From the NCBI GenBank assembly GCA_934623545.1, contig CAKTVN010000006.1:1-19370 (forward strand): a stretch of 19,370 nt of DNA. Reading direction: 5' to 3'. This DNA comes from an uncultured Oscillospiraceae bacterium. Lineage in GTDB: Bacteria > Bacillota > Clostridia > Oscillospirales > Oscillospiraceae. This document shows, in pieces, positions 6,764 to 13,501 of this stretch. The first letter of the stretch is position 1. Each line of letters begins with the position of its first letter. The position numbers and the translations under genes are program-made. The notes under the pieces are model-generated. The model was given only the letters and a program-made list of their open reading frames with translations, was not told the origin of the DNA and did not search any database.

Positions 6764-9700
6764 GCTGTTGTTCAGAAGGCTGTTTGCATGGCTGCTCGCC
6801 TGCGCTCTGGCGTTGACGCTGGCACTGCCTGGCGCGGTTTGGGCGGTCGGCGACGACGCAGAGCCGGCGGCGGAAGCGGAAACAGAAAGCGTCGATACGC
6901 AGACTGCTTCCGAGACGACTGAAGAGGCAGTCGAAGAGACGGTCCACATCGGCAGCACCGAGGAATTTCTGGAATTTGCGGAGAACTGCACGCTGGATTC
7001 CTGGTCGCAGGGAAAGCGCTTCATTCTCGACTGCGATCTCTCTCTGGAGGACACGGACTTTGAGCCCATTCCCGTCTTCGGCGGGACCTTCATCGGCGGC
7101 AGCCATACCATCCGAGGGCTCAGCATCAGCGACAGCGCGTCGCCGACCGGTCTGTTCTGCGTGTTGCAGAAGGGGGGCGTTATCCGGAATCTGAACGTGG
7201 AGGGCGCGGTCGCGCCGGGCGGCGACACACAGTCGATCGGCGGCATCGTCGGTGAAAACTACGGCGTCATCACGGGATGCAGCTTTTCCGGGACGGTCAG
7301 CGGCAAGCGAAACGTCGGCGGCATCGCCGGTCAGAACAACGCCAGCGGCGTGATCCGCTCGTGCAAAGCCTCCGGCGCGCTCTTCGGCGAGAACCGCAAC
7401 GGCGGCATTGCGGGCTGTAACCTTGGCTTGATCGCCTCCTGCCGCAACCATATGTATGTCAACATCGAAAGCGTTGACCCGAGCATCGATCTGAGCAGCC
7501 TGAATCTGGACTTTTCGCTCGACCTTGCGCATCTGACGCAGATGGATACGGCGAACGTCGCAACGGATTCCGGCGGCATTGCCGGATATTCCTCCGGCAC
7601 GATCTTCAGCTGTACGAACGATGCGGCGATCGGGCATGAGCACATCGGCTACAACGTCGGAGGCATCGCCGGCAGAAGCTGCGGGCAAATTCGCGAGTGC
7701 AGCAACGAGGGGGCGGTGTCCGGGCGTAAGGATGTCGGCGGCATCGTCGGTCAGATGGAGCCGTATATCCAGATGCAGCTGTCGGAGAGCACGATGAATA
7801 AGCTCGAAACGCAGCTGAACGAGCTCAGTGAGCTCGTCAATCAGGCGGCGGACCACGCCGAGGGCAGCGCCGGAGGCGTCGGTGCGCGGCTGAACGGAAT
7901 ATCGGGTTATGTAAACTCTGCGATGCAGGAGGCGGAGAATCTCCGCCTGACGGCAGACATCGGCACGACGGTCCGCGGCGATGCGGCAGGCAGCAGCACG
8001 ACCAACATCGGTGCGGCTCTTGACGGGACGGCAGATGCAAATCATAACGGCGGAAGTCTCACGATCTCCGGCAATGACGATGGCTCGGTCACGATCGGTC
8101 GCGAGCCGGGAAATCTGGACGTCGATTTCAGCGACGTTTCACTCGACGGAATCATCGACCGCGTGGGCGAAGCCAGCGGCGGTTTGGATGCCACCACGCA
8201 GATCGTCGCCGCGCCGGAGCTCGGCGGCTTGAGCTCCGCTGTGAGCGGCATCGGAAGCCAGCTGAGCCTACTCAGCGGCGCGATGAGCGGTGCGGTCGGG
8301 ACTGCGGCAGAGGATGTGCGGAAGATCAACGCGAAGTTCTCGGAGCTCTCCGATACGATCTTTGACGCCGTCTCCGAAGCCGAGCAGGGAACGTCCAATA
8401 TCATCACCGACGCCTCCGCCACAGACGTGGACGCGATCACCCTCGGCAAGACCTACGGCTGCACGAGCAGCGGCGCGGTCTACGGCGACATCAATTCCGG
8501 CGGCATTGCGGGCTCGATGGCGATCGAGTACGCGCTCGACCCGGAGGACGACGTTTCCGGCGATCTCTCCGGCGGGTATCGCCGCCAGTATGAGTACAAG
8601 GCGGTCCTTCAGTCCTGCGTCAGCACCTCCGGTGTGACGAGCAAGCGCAGCTACGCCGGCGCGATCTGCGGTCGAATGGACCTCGGTTTGATCACCGACT
8701 GCGAGGGCTACGGCAAGGTTGCCAGCGAAAGCGGAAGCTACGTTGGCGGCATCGCCGGTGTAAGCGCCGGGACGGTTCGGTATTGCTTTGCGAAAACGGC
8801 GCTGAGCGGTCAGAAATACGTCGGCGGCATTGTCGGCTCCGGCGTGGAGCAGGACGCGAGCGGTGACGGAAGCCTTGTCGCGGGCTGCTACGCGGAGCCG
8901 GAGATATCCGGCTGCCATCAGTATGCGGGCGCGATCTCCGGCGCGGACGCCGGGACGTTCCTGGAAAACTATTATCTGAGCGATACGCTTGCGGGCATCA
9001 ACCGCCAGAGCTACGCCGGGAAGGCGGAGCCGGTCAGCTTTGAGGAGTTGTCGAGGCTTGAAGACCTCCCGGAAGCCATGCGCGTGTTCACGCTGTCCTT
9101 CGTTGCGGACGATGAGGTCGTTTTCTCAATGCAGTTTTCCTACGGCGATTCGTTCGACGCAGACGACTTCCCGTCGCTTCCGCAGAAGGAGGGCTGCATC
9201 GCGAGCTGGGACCGCACGGACCTTCAGCAGCTGCATTTTGACACGACCGTCACGGCGGTCTATACTCCCTATAATCCCGGCATCGCCTCCGCCGCCGTGC
9301 GCGAGGATGGAAGAGCGATTTTGATGGCGGAGGGCACCTTCCGCGAGGACGATACGATCACGATCACCTCCGAGGCGCTGACCCCGACGGCGTTCCACAT
9401 CCGCTCTGGAAGCCTTGGGAACCGAATTTCCGGCTACTGCTCGACCTTTGGCACGAGCGATTTCTCCATCATGCAGATGAACTGGGACGATGTGGAACAC
9501 TGGCTGGTCGAGCTTCCGGACGACGGCGCGAAGACGCATACGCTGCGCTATCTGCCGCCCGACGGCGAGAGCGCGCACCTGAGGCTCTACGTCAGCCATG
9601 ACGGCGTCTGGGAGCAGACGGATTTTACGACGTTCGGAAGCTACATGACCTTTGACGTCGCGGGCACCAGTGCCCGCATCGCAGTCGTGCGCTCTGTGAC

Positions 9701-11291
9701 GATCTGGTGGGTCTGGGCGCTGCTCGTCCTGCTGCTGGCGGGGCTGACGGTCTTCGTGATCCTGCTCATCCGGAAGCTCATAAAGCGGGCGAAGCGCTCA
9801 GCGGCGCAGCCGAAGGAAGCGCCGGAGGAAGAACCGGAAGAAACGGCAGAAGCCGCAGCGCAGCCTTTAGCGGCGGAAAGTACACCGGCGGACGCGGCGC
9901 TTCTGGAGCGTGCACGCTCGGCAGAGGAGCGCCTTGCGCGCGCGGAGGAGGAGCTGCGCCTCCTGCGTGAGGGCGGCGGTACGGCGGTCGCGGTCAAGCC
10001 GAAGAAGAAATTCCGCTGGTGGATCGTTGCGATCGTAGCCGCAGTGCTGCTTGCAGCCGCAGCGGCGGTCTTCTTCCTGAGATCGGATGTCCGTACCGGT
10101 TTGCAGGCATACCGCGTCATCCATGCCGAGGCGCAGAGGGAATCGCTCAGTATGCGGCTGACGGCGGAGCTCACCTCCGACGATAGCCAGCTTCACACCG
10201 AGGCGTTCGTCACGACGGTCAATGTCGACGGTAAGCAGGTCGCCTGCGTCGATTTGGACGGCGTGCAGCTGTACTACGCGAACGACACGGTCTATCTGGA
10301 AAACGGGCGCGCCTTTCTCACGGGCGGAATGTGCCCGGATTATACAGCGCTGCTGCCGAAGGCGGCGGAGCTCAGCCGCACGGTCGAGGTATCCTCGCAG
10401 AAAAGCGGTGCGGAAAGCATCTACAGCTTTTCCGTGAGCGGTGAGGACGCGCAGTCGCTGCTGGAGATCCTGCTGCCTGACGCGGAAGGCTATGGACTCT
10501 CGCTTTCCGAGCTGGAGCTGGACGCGGTAGAGAAGGACGGTGCGCTCAGTGCGCTCCGATTTCGCTCCGAGGCGTCTGATCTGACGCTGACGGCAGAGGC
10601 TGCCTTTCAAAGCGCAGGCGCCGGGCAGGAACTGCCGGAGGCAGTCCGCAGCGCGGTCCTGACTGGAAAAACGGAGGGCGCGGCAACGCTTTCGGCGGAT
10701 GGTTTTGAACTTCTGAAGGCGTGGGCGGAGCTGGAAGGGAAGGAAAGCTGGTCTGCGGACCTGACGCTCTCCGCAGACTGCGGTCCGGTACTGGTGAGCG
10801 ACACGCTCCGGCTCGACCGCCAGAAGGTCTCCGGACAGAGCATCAGCAAAATCTCCAAAAACGCTTCTTCCATTTATTTTTCCGGTGAAAAGCTCTGCGA
10901 TGAAGCCGGGCGCGCGGTCACGACCAATGCGCAGTCACTGTTCGATTCGGCGAAGGTGCTCGAGCTTGCGTACCAAATCATGCTCAACGGCAGCGCAGAG
11001 TGCAAGCGCATCGAAGACCGCGCGGTCTATACGCTTGCGCTCGACGAGGACGCGATGGAACAGATCGCCTATACGATCGCCCCGGACCTGAAGTCACAGA
11101 GCGTGACATTGACCGATGGGACGCTGGAAGCAGAGATGTGCGGCGGTTCGCTGACGGAGCTGCGTATCTCATGCAGCGGTGCGCTGCACGTTGTGCTCAC
11201 GGATGTTTCGGCGAGCGTCGGCGCGCGCATTGTGTTCTCCGAACGCGAGGTCTCCATGCCGAAGGCGGTCCTGGACGCACTGAAAAAGTAA
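6753..11291 (+). CDS. Large GLUG-repeat surface protein with two TM helices and an extracytoplasmic C-terminal domain
   Basis: The 1512-aa product starts with a signal peptide (about 1-31, RRLFAWLLACALALTLALPG, likely cut after VWA). GLUG-type repeats with GGI(A/V)G cores occupy about 160-335 and 570-735, roughly eleven copies. Between them is a Ser/Gly/Ala-rich, partly helical insert. Beta-rich segments follow to about 975. TM1 (about 980-1003, WWVWALLVLLLAGLTVFVIL) is followed by RKLIKRAKR. A charged linker then contains a coiled coil (ERARSAEERLARAEEELRLLR) and ends PKKKFR just before TM2 (about 1088-1108). Residues 1110-1512 form a beta-strand-rich domain resembling LolA/LppX-like lipoprotein folds in pattern; this is inference. 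The basic flanks put both the GLUG part and the C-terminal domain outside the membrane. GGAGAGGAGG at 6733-6742 is the ribosome binding site. Overlap with the transporter gene suggests the two work together. GLUG domains occur in adhesins and surface proteins; the exact role here is unknown. Confidence 0.85.
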   Translation: MKSKLLFRRLFAWLLACALALTLALPGAVWAVGDDAEPAAEAETESVDTQTASETTEEAVEETVHIGSTEEFLEFAENCTLDSWSQGKRFILDCDLSLEDTDFEPIPVFGGTFIGGSHTIRGLSISDSASPTGLFCVLQKGGVIRNLNVEGAVAPGGDTQSIGGIVGENYGVITGCSFSGTVSGKRNVGGIAGQNNASGVIRSCKASGALFGENRNGGIAGCNLGLIASCRNHMYVNIESVDPSIDLSSLNLDFSLDLAHLTQMDTANVATDSGGIAGYSSGTIFSCTNDAAIGHEHIGYNVGGIAGRSCGQIRECSNEGAVSGRKDVGGIVGQMEPYIQMQLSESTMNKLETQLNELSELVNQAADHAEGSAGGVGARLNGISGYVNSAMQEAENLRLTADIGTTVRGDAAGSSTTNIGAALDGTADANHNGGSLTISGNDDGSVTIGREPGNLDVDFSDVSLDGIIDRVGEASGGLDATTQIVAAPELGGLSSAVSGIGSQLSLLSGAMSGAVGTAAEDVRKINAKFSELSDTIFDAVSEAEQGTSNIITDASATDVDAITLGKTYGCTSSGAVYGDINSGGIAGSMAIEYALDPEDDVSGDLSGGYRRQYEYKAVLQSCVSTSGVTSKRSYAGAICGRMDLGLITDCEGYGKVASESGSYVGGIAGVSAGTVRYCFAKTALSGQKYVGGIVGSGVEQDASGDGSLVAGCYAEPEISGCHQYAGAISGADAGTFLENYYLSDTLAGINRQSYAGKAEPVSFEELSRLEDLPEAMRVFTLSFVADDEVVFSMQFSYGDSFDADDFPSLPQKEGCIASWDRTDLQQLHFDTTVTAVYTPYNPGIASAAVREDGRAILMAEGTFREDDTITITSEALTPTAFHIRSGSLGNRISGYCSTFGTSDFSIMQMNWDDVEHWLVELPDDGAKTHTLRYLPPDGESAHLRLYVSHDGVWEQTDFTTFGSYMTFDVAGTSARIAVVRSVTIWWVWALLVLLLAGLTVFVILLIRKLIKRAKRSAAQPKEAPEEEPEETAEAAAQPLAAESTPADAALLERARSAEERLARAEEELRLLREGGGTAVAVKPKKKFRWWIVAIVAAVLLAAAAAVFFLRSDVRTGLQAYRVIHAEAQRESLSMRLTAELTSDDSQLHTEAFVTTVNVDGKQVACVDLDGVQLYYANDTVYLENGRAFLTGGMCPDYTALLPKAAELSRTVEVSSQKSGAESIYSFSVSGEDAQSLLEILLPDAEGYGLSLSELELDAVEKDGALSALRFRSEASDLTLTAEAAFQSAGAGQELPEAVRSAVLTGKTEGAATLSADGFELLKAWAELEGKESWSADLTLSADCGPVLVSDTLRLDRQKVSGQSISKISKNASSIYFSGEKLCDEAGRAVTTNAQSLFDSAKVLELAYQIMLNGSAECKRIEDRAVYTLALDEDAMEQIAYTIAPDLKSQSVTLTDGTLEAEMCGGSLTELRISCSGALHVVLTDVSASVGARIVFSEREVSMPKAVLDALKK

Positions 11292-11310
11292 AAAACTATA
11301 ATATAAGACA

Positions 11311-11346
11311 GAAAGCCCTCCGTATGAGAACATACGGAGGGCTTTC
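11311..11346. terminator. 16-bp perfect hairpin, terminator of the GLUG-protein gene and left boundary of the hairpin array
   Basis: GAAAGCCCTCCGTATG at 11311-11326 pairs perfectly with 11331-11346 around an AGAA loop. It begins 20 bases after the GLUG-protein stop codon. No long T-run follows on the plus strand, so termination strength is uncertain. Its inner 26 bases are repeated at 11583-11608. Confidence 0.65.
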
Positions 11347-11578
11347 AGACTGTCAAAGAACCTTGTAGAGTTCCGCCGCGCACGGCGGAATAAAATGTGA
11401 ATCCGTTTTGTCTGATGGCGTTTACATCAGACAAAACACTCTACGTGATGCGCGTGCGAAATTTGTGCGCCAACAGCGCACAAATTATGCGCGTGGCAGC
11501 ACGCGGCTTTTTCAAACGGAAAACCAGCAAAGCGTTTTCCGTTTGAGAGCTTGTCAAAATGACTTTTTTGACAAGCTC

Positions 11579-11613
11579 AAATCCCTCCGTATGAGAACAT
11601 ACGGAGGGATTTT
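11579..11613 (-). terminator. 15-bp hairpin, terminator of the nucleoside phosphorylase gene
   Basis: The 15-bp perfect stem at 11579-11593 and 11598-11612 lies 18 bases beyond the stop codon of the minus-strand nucleoside phosphorylase gene. T-runs are short on both strands (TTTT on plus, TTT on minus), so it is probably a bidirectional, moderate terminator. Confidence 0.6.
11583..11608. repeat. Second copy of the 26-base hairpin core
   Basis: CCCTCCGTATG, AGAA, CATACGGAGGG at 11583-11608 is identical and in the same orientation to 11316-11341. The two copies are about 267 bases apart. In both, the stem is extended with different bases: AAAG/CTTT-type at the left, AAAT/ATTT-type at the right. 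Confidence 0.85.
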
Positions 11614-11630
11614 GTAAACGAGATCATGTA

Positions 11631-12389
11631 TTACACAAGGAGCTCTTTCGCCGCCAGAACGCTCTGCTCCGCGAGCGTATGGCGCATATCCCCGGACATG
11701 ACCCATTCCCATTTCGGCGCGTCCGGGGCAAGCGGATGAACGTCCGACGCGATTAGAAGCGCTGCCGCGCGGAGACCAAGATAGCGCGAAATGCTGAACA
11801 CGGCGGAGGTCTCCATATCGACTCCGACCGCGCCCTTTTCCCGCCAAAGCGCCTCCTTGCGGAAGGTCTGGCGGTATACCGCGTCCACCGAAACGATCGG
11901 ATAGACCGGCTTTTGCAGGTACATCGCGAGCCTTTGATGGAGGTCACGGTCCGGCTCTGCGGCGTCAATGGCGCTGTAATAATGCAGCGAGGTGCCTTCT
12001 TCTACAAAGCACCTTTCCGGAAGTACGATGTCCCCCGGATGGACCAGCTCTGAAAACGCGCCGAACATCCCGGCAGCCACGATCTTTTTCACCCCCAGCG
12101 CCGCAAGCGTCTCAAGCGTATCCGCCGCCTGCGGCGCACCGGAGCCGCCGTATAAAAAGCAGATCGGAAGATCCCTCATGCGCCAGATCGGACGCCGGTT
12201 CAGAAAGCAGGGAAAAGGCTCCGGCAGCTCCACGGTGTCATAGTCCTGCGTCAGATAGACCGGACCCTTGCGCATGAAGAAAACGATCGCCGTTTCCGGA
12301 AGTTCCATCGGGCGGCTCAAATGTGCGCTTTCGATCTGCTCAGCGGCTGTGATGATGGGCTTGCTTTGATCGTCCGGCAGACGCCACAT
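11631..12389 (-). CDS. Nucleoside phosphorylase family protein
   Basis: The 252-aa protein belongs to the PNP/uridine phosphorylase superfamily, which splits nucleosides, usually with phosphate, in salvage. Motifs include GGSGAPQAADTLETLAALG at 81-99 (phosphate/ribose site region), the AAGMFGAFSELVHPGDIVLP segment at 105-124, MExxA at 192-196 (VDMETSA), which contacts the ribose, and D206 in ASDVHP, at the place of the base-binding or catalytic Asp. I start it at the ATG on the complement of 12387-12389. AAAGGA lies about 9 bases upstream of it; the longer open frame upstream would run back into the PAP2 gene. It is 44 bases downstream of the PAP2 gene with no hairpin between them, so they are probably one transcript. 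Substrate (uridine, purine or other) cannot be decided. Confidence 0.9.
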   Translation of the reverse strand: MWRLPDDQSKPIITAAEQIESAHLSRPMELPETAIVFFMRKGPVYLTQDYDTVELPEPFPCFLNRRPIWRMRDLPICFLYGGSGAPQAADTLETLAALGVKKIVAAGMFGAFSELVHPGDIVLPERCFVEEGTSLHYYSAIDAAEPDRDLHQRLAMYLQKPVYPIVSVDAVYRQTFRKEALWREKGAVGVDMETSAVFSISRYLGLRAAALLIASDVHPLAPDAPKWEWVMSGDMRHTLAEQSVLAAKELLV

Positions 12390-12433
12390 GATACATCGTC
12401 CTTTCCAAATAGTTTTTCTCCGGGCGCGGAATG

Positions 12434-13381
12434 TCACTCGCGCTTCGCGCTTTTTTTCGGGGAAAACGGATTCTGTGCCTCCGAGATCGCGGTCCAGAGC
12501 CAGCCGAAGAACCTCTGATTGAAATAGAACAGATACACGCTCAGCACGCACATTCCGAGCGCGATGAGCCACGCCATCGTCACATCCGTGAGAAAGTGCG
12601 CGCCCATCTGAAGCCGAGTGAACGCGGTCACGGCGCACCAGAGGCAGCCGCCTGCGAACAAGATACGGATCCGCCGCGTCGCGCCCTTCTTGAGCGTCGG
12701 CAGCAGCGCCAGCAGCATCGCGCAGGCGGCGCAGGCGGTGTGCCCGGAGGGGAAGGAGCGAAATTCATCGCTGGAAACGCCGTCGGCAACGAGCTTCTTT
12801 TTCAGCTCGCTCCCGGCTTGCCACCATGGGCTGAAATAGGATTCGTTGCCGGTCAGGGCGATGAGGCGCATTCTTGCCCGCCCCCAGGGGACCTTGATGA
12901 TGTTGATGAGCAGCATGGTCCCGATGGAGACCATCACGAGCGTCAGGCAGAAGCGCAGGACCGTCTTCGCCGAAGCGGCGCGCGCATAGTAGATCACGCC
13001 GACACCGGAGGCGAGCGCCGTAAAGAGCGCAACGACCAGAGCGACCCAGGTCGGGAGCGCGGCGACGTTGTCGGTCGCCTCATGCACGGTCAGCACGAGC
13101 CCCATGACGATGAGCGCCGCACCGCAGGCGGCGATCAGCGCGCTCCAGGAGGGGTTGATGCGCTCTCGGTAGACGAGCAGAAGCGCGCCCGCGCAGCTGA
13201 GCGCTAGGAATGCGGGAAGCTCTCCGAAGGCGGCGAAGAACTGCCCGAAGCTGTTTTCATGACCGGGATACAGGAATTTTGAGATGGGCAGGTCCCAGAT
13301 GGAGCCCGCGATCATCAGAAGCAGCAGCACGCCGAGCATGATGTACGTGCTGTGCAGATAGATTCGCTTGATCGCTTTCAT
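12434..13381 (-). CDS. PAP2-family membrane phosphatase
   Basis: This 315-aa integral membrane protein belongs to the type-2 phosphatidic acid phosphatase superfamily, which removes phosphate from lipids such as phosphatidate or undecaprenyl diphosphate on the outer side of the membrane. The three active-site motifs are present in order: KVPWGRARM (KX6RP form, but with Met in place of the Pro), PSGHT, and TRLQMGAHFLTD (SRX5HX3D form with Thr for Ser). About seven to eight hydrophobic segments are seen, beginning YIMLGVLLLLMIAG. I chose the ATG on the complement of 13379-13381, which has GGAGGAC a few bases upstream; the frame stays open to 13462 but that extension overlaps the promoter. A promoter lies at 13413-13441 on this strand. 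The nucleoside phosphorylase gene follows in the same direction. The true substrate is unknown. Confidence 0.92.
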   Translation of the reverse strand: MKAIKRIYLHSTYIMLGVLLLLMIAGSIWDLPISKFLYPGHENSFGQFFAAFGELPAFLALSCAGALLLVYRERINPSWSALIAACGAALIVMGLVLTVHEATDNVAALPTWVALVVALFTALASGVGVIYYARAASAKTVLRFCLTLVMVSIGTMLLINIIKVPWGRARMRLIALTGNESYFSPWWQAGSELKKKLVADGVSSDEFRSFPSGHTACAACAMLLALLPTLKKGATRRIRILFAGGCLWCAVTAFTRLQMGAHFLTDVTMAWLIALGMCVLSVYLFYFNQRFFGWLWTAISEAQNPFSPKKSAKRE

Positions 13382-13401
13382 TCTGTCCTCCAAATTTCGA
13401 C

Positions 13402-13417
13402 ATATTATTGATAATAT
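13402..13417. repeat. AT-rich inverted repeat over the PAP2 -10 region
   Basis: ATATTAT at 13402-13408 is mirrored by ATAATAT at 13411-13417 around TG. It overlaps the minus-strand -10 box. It could be an operator, but in such AT-rich sequence chance is a real alternative. Confidence 0.35.
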
Positions 13418-13441
13418 ATCACAGCGGCGGGGAAATAGCAA
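13413..13441 (-). promoter_or_regulatory. Predicted sigma-A promoter of the PAP2 operon
   Basis: Read on the minus strand: TTGCTA (complement of 13436-13441), a 17-base spacer, then TATATT (complement of 13413-13418), with TGA before the -10 box as an extended -10. Confidence 0.7.
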
Positions 13442-13443
13442 TA

Positions 13444-13472
13444 TTGACGAACTGCCGCGCATCGTGTATGAT
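13444..13472 (+). promoter_or_regulatory. Predicted sigma-A promoter of the FliB-like gene
   Basis: TTGACG at 13444-13449, a 17-base spacer and TATGAT at 13467-13472. Its -35 box is only 2 bases from the -35 box of the divergent PAP2 promoter. The predicted transcript start near 13479 leaves a very short leader before the gene. Confidence 0.7.
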
Positions 13473-13501
13473 GGCTTCTGTTTGAAGGGATGGCGAGGAG
13501 C

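Larger units (their letters stand above)
11311..11612. repeat. Array of consecutive perfect hairpins in a gene-free region
   Basis: This 302-base stretch between convergent genes has no credible reading frame but is packed with perfect stems. They are 16 bp (11311-11346, loop AGAA), 8 bp (11371-11390, CGCA), 13 bp (11405-11437, 7-base loop), 11 bp (11460-11486, CAACA), 6 bp (11490-11505, GCAG), 13 bp (11512-11546, 9-base loop), 13 bp (11547-11578, TGACTT) and 15 bp (11579-11612, AGAA). The last three are directly adjacent. GTAGAG at 11365-11370 also pairs with CTCTAC at 11439-11444, enclosing two of the hairpins as a three-way junction. The first and last hairpins share an identical core; the inner ones differ in sequence. 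It could be a structured RNA, a mosaic of palindromic elements, or a strong bidirectional terminator block. Confidence 0.75.

Noticed and set aside
6795..6806. Lipoprotein box (LLAC) in the GLUG-protein signal peptide
   Set aside because: The Cys lies in the middle of the hydrophobic core and the residue before Ala is Leu; a normal signal peptidase site after VWA fits better.
5768..8045. Two minus-strand open frames opposite the MMPL and GLUG genes
   Set aside because: Shadow composition and opposite well-supported coding regions.
11297..11302. TATAAT just before the hairpin array as a promoter for a noncoding RNA
   Set aside because: The -10 match is perfect but the region 17 bases upstream (GACGCA) is not a credible -35, and there is no extended -10. 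Kept only as a weak possibility.
11311..11612. CRISPR array
   Set aside because: The hairpins differ in sequence and length, there are no regular spacers, and no cas gene is near; only the outer two share a core.
11408..11617. 69-aa plus-strand open frame across the hairpin array
   Set aside because: It starts inside one hairpin and ends in another, has no ribosome binding site, and its sequence simply reads the inverted repeats.
12431..13207. 258-aa plus-strand open frame
   Set aside because: Antisense to the PAP2 gene, whose active-site motifs are clear; composition is shadow-like.
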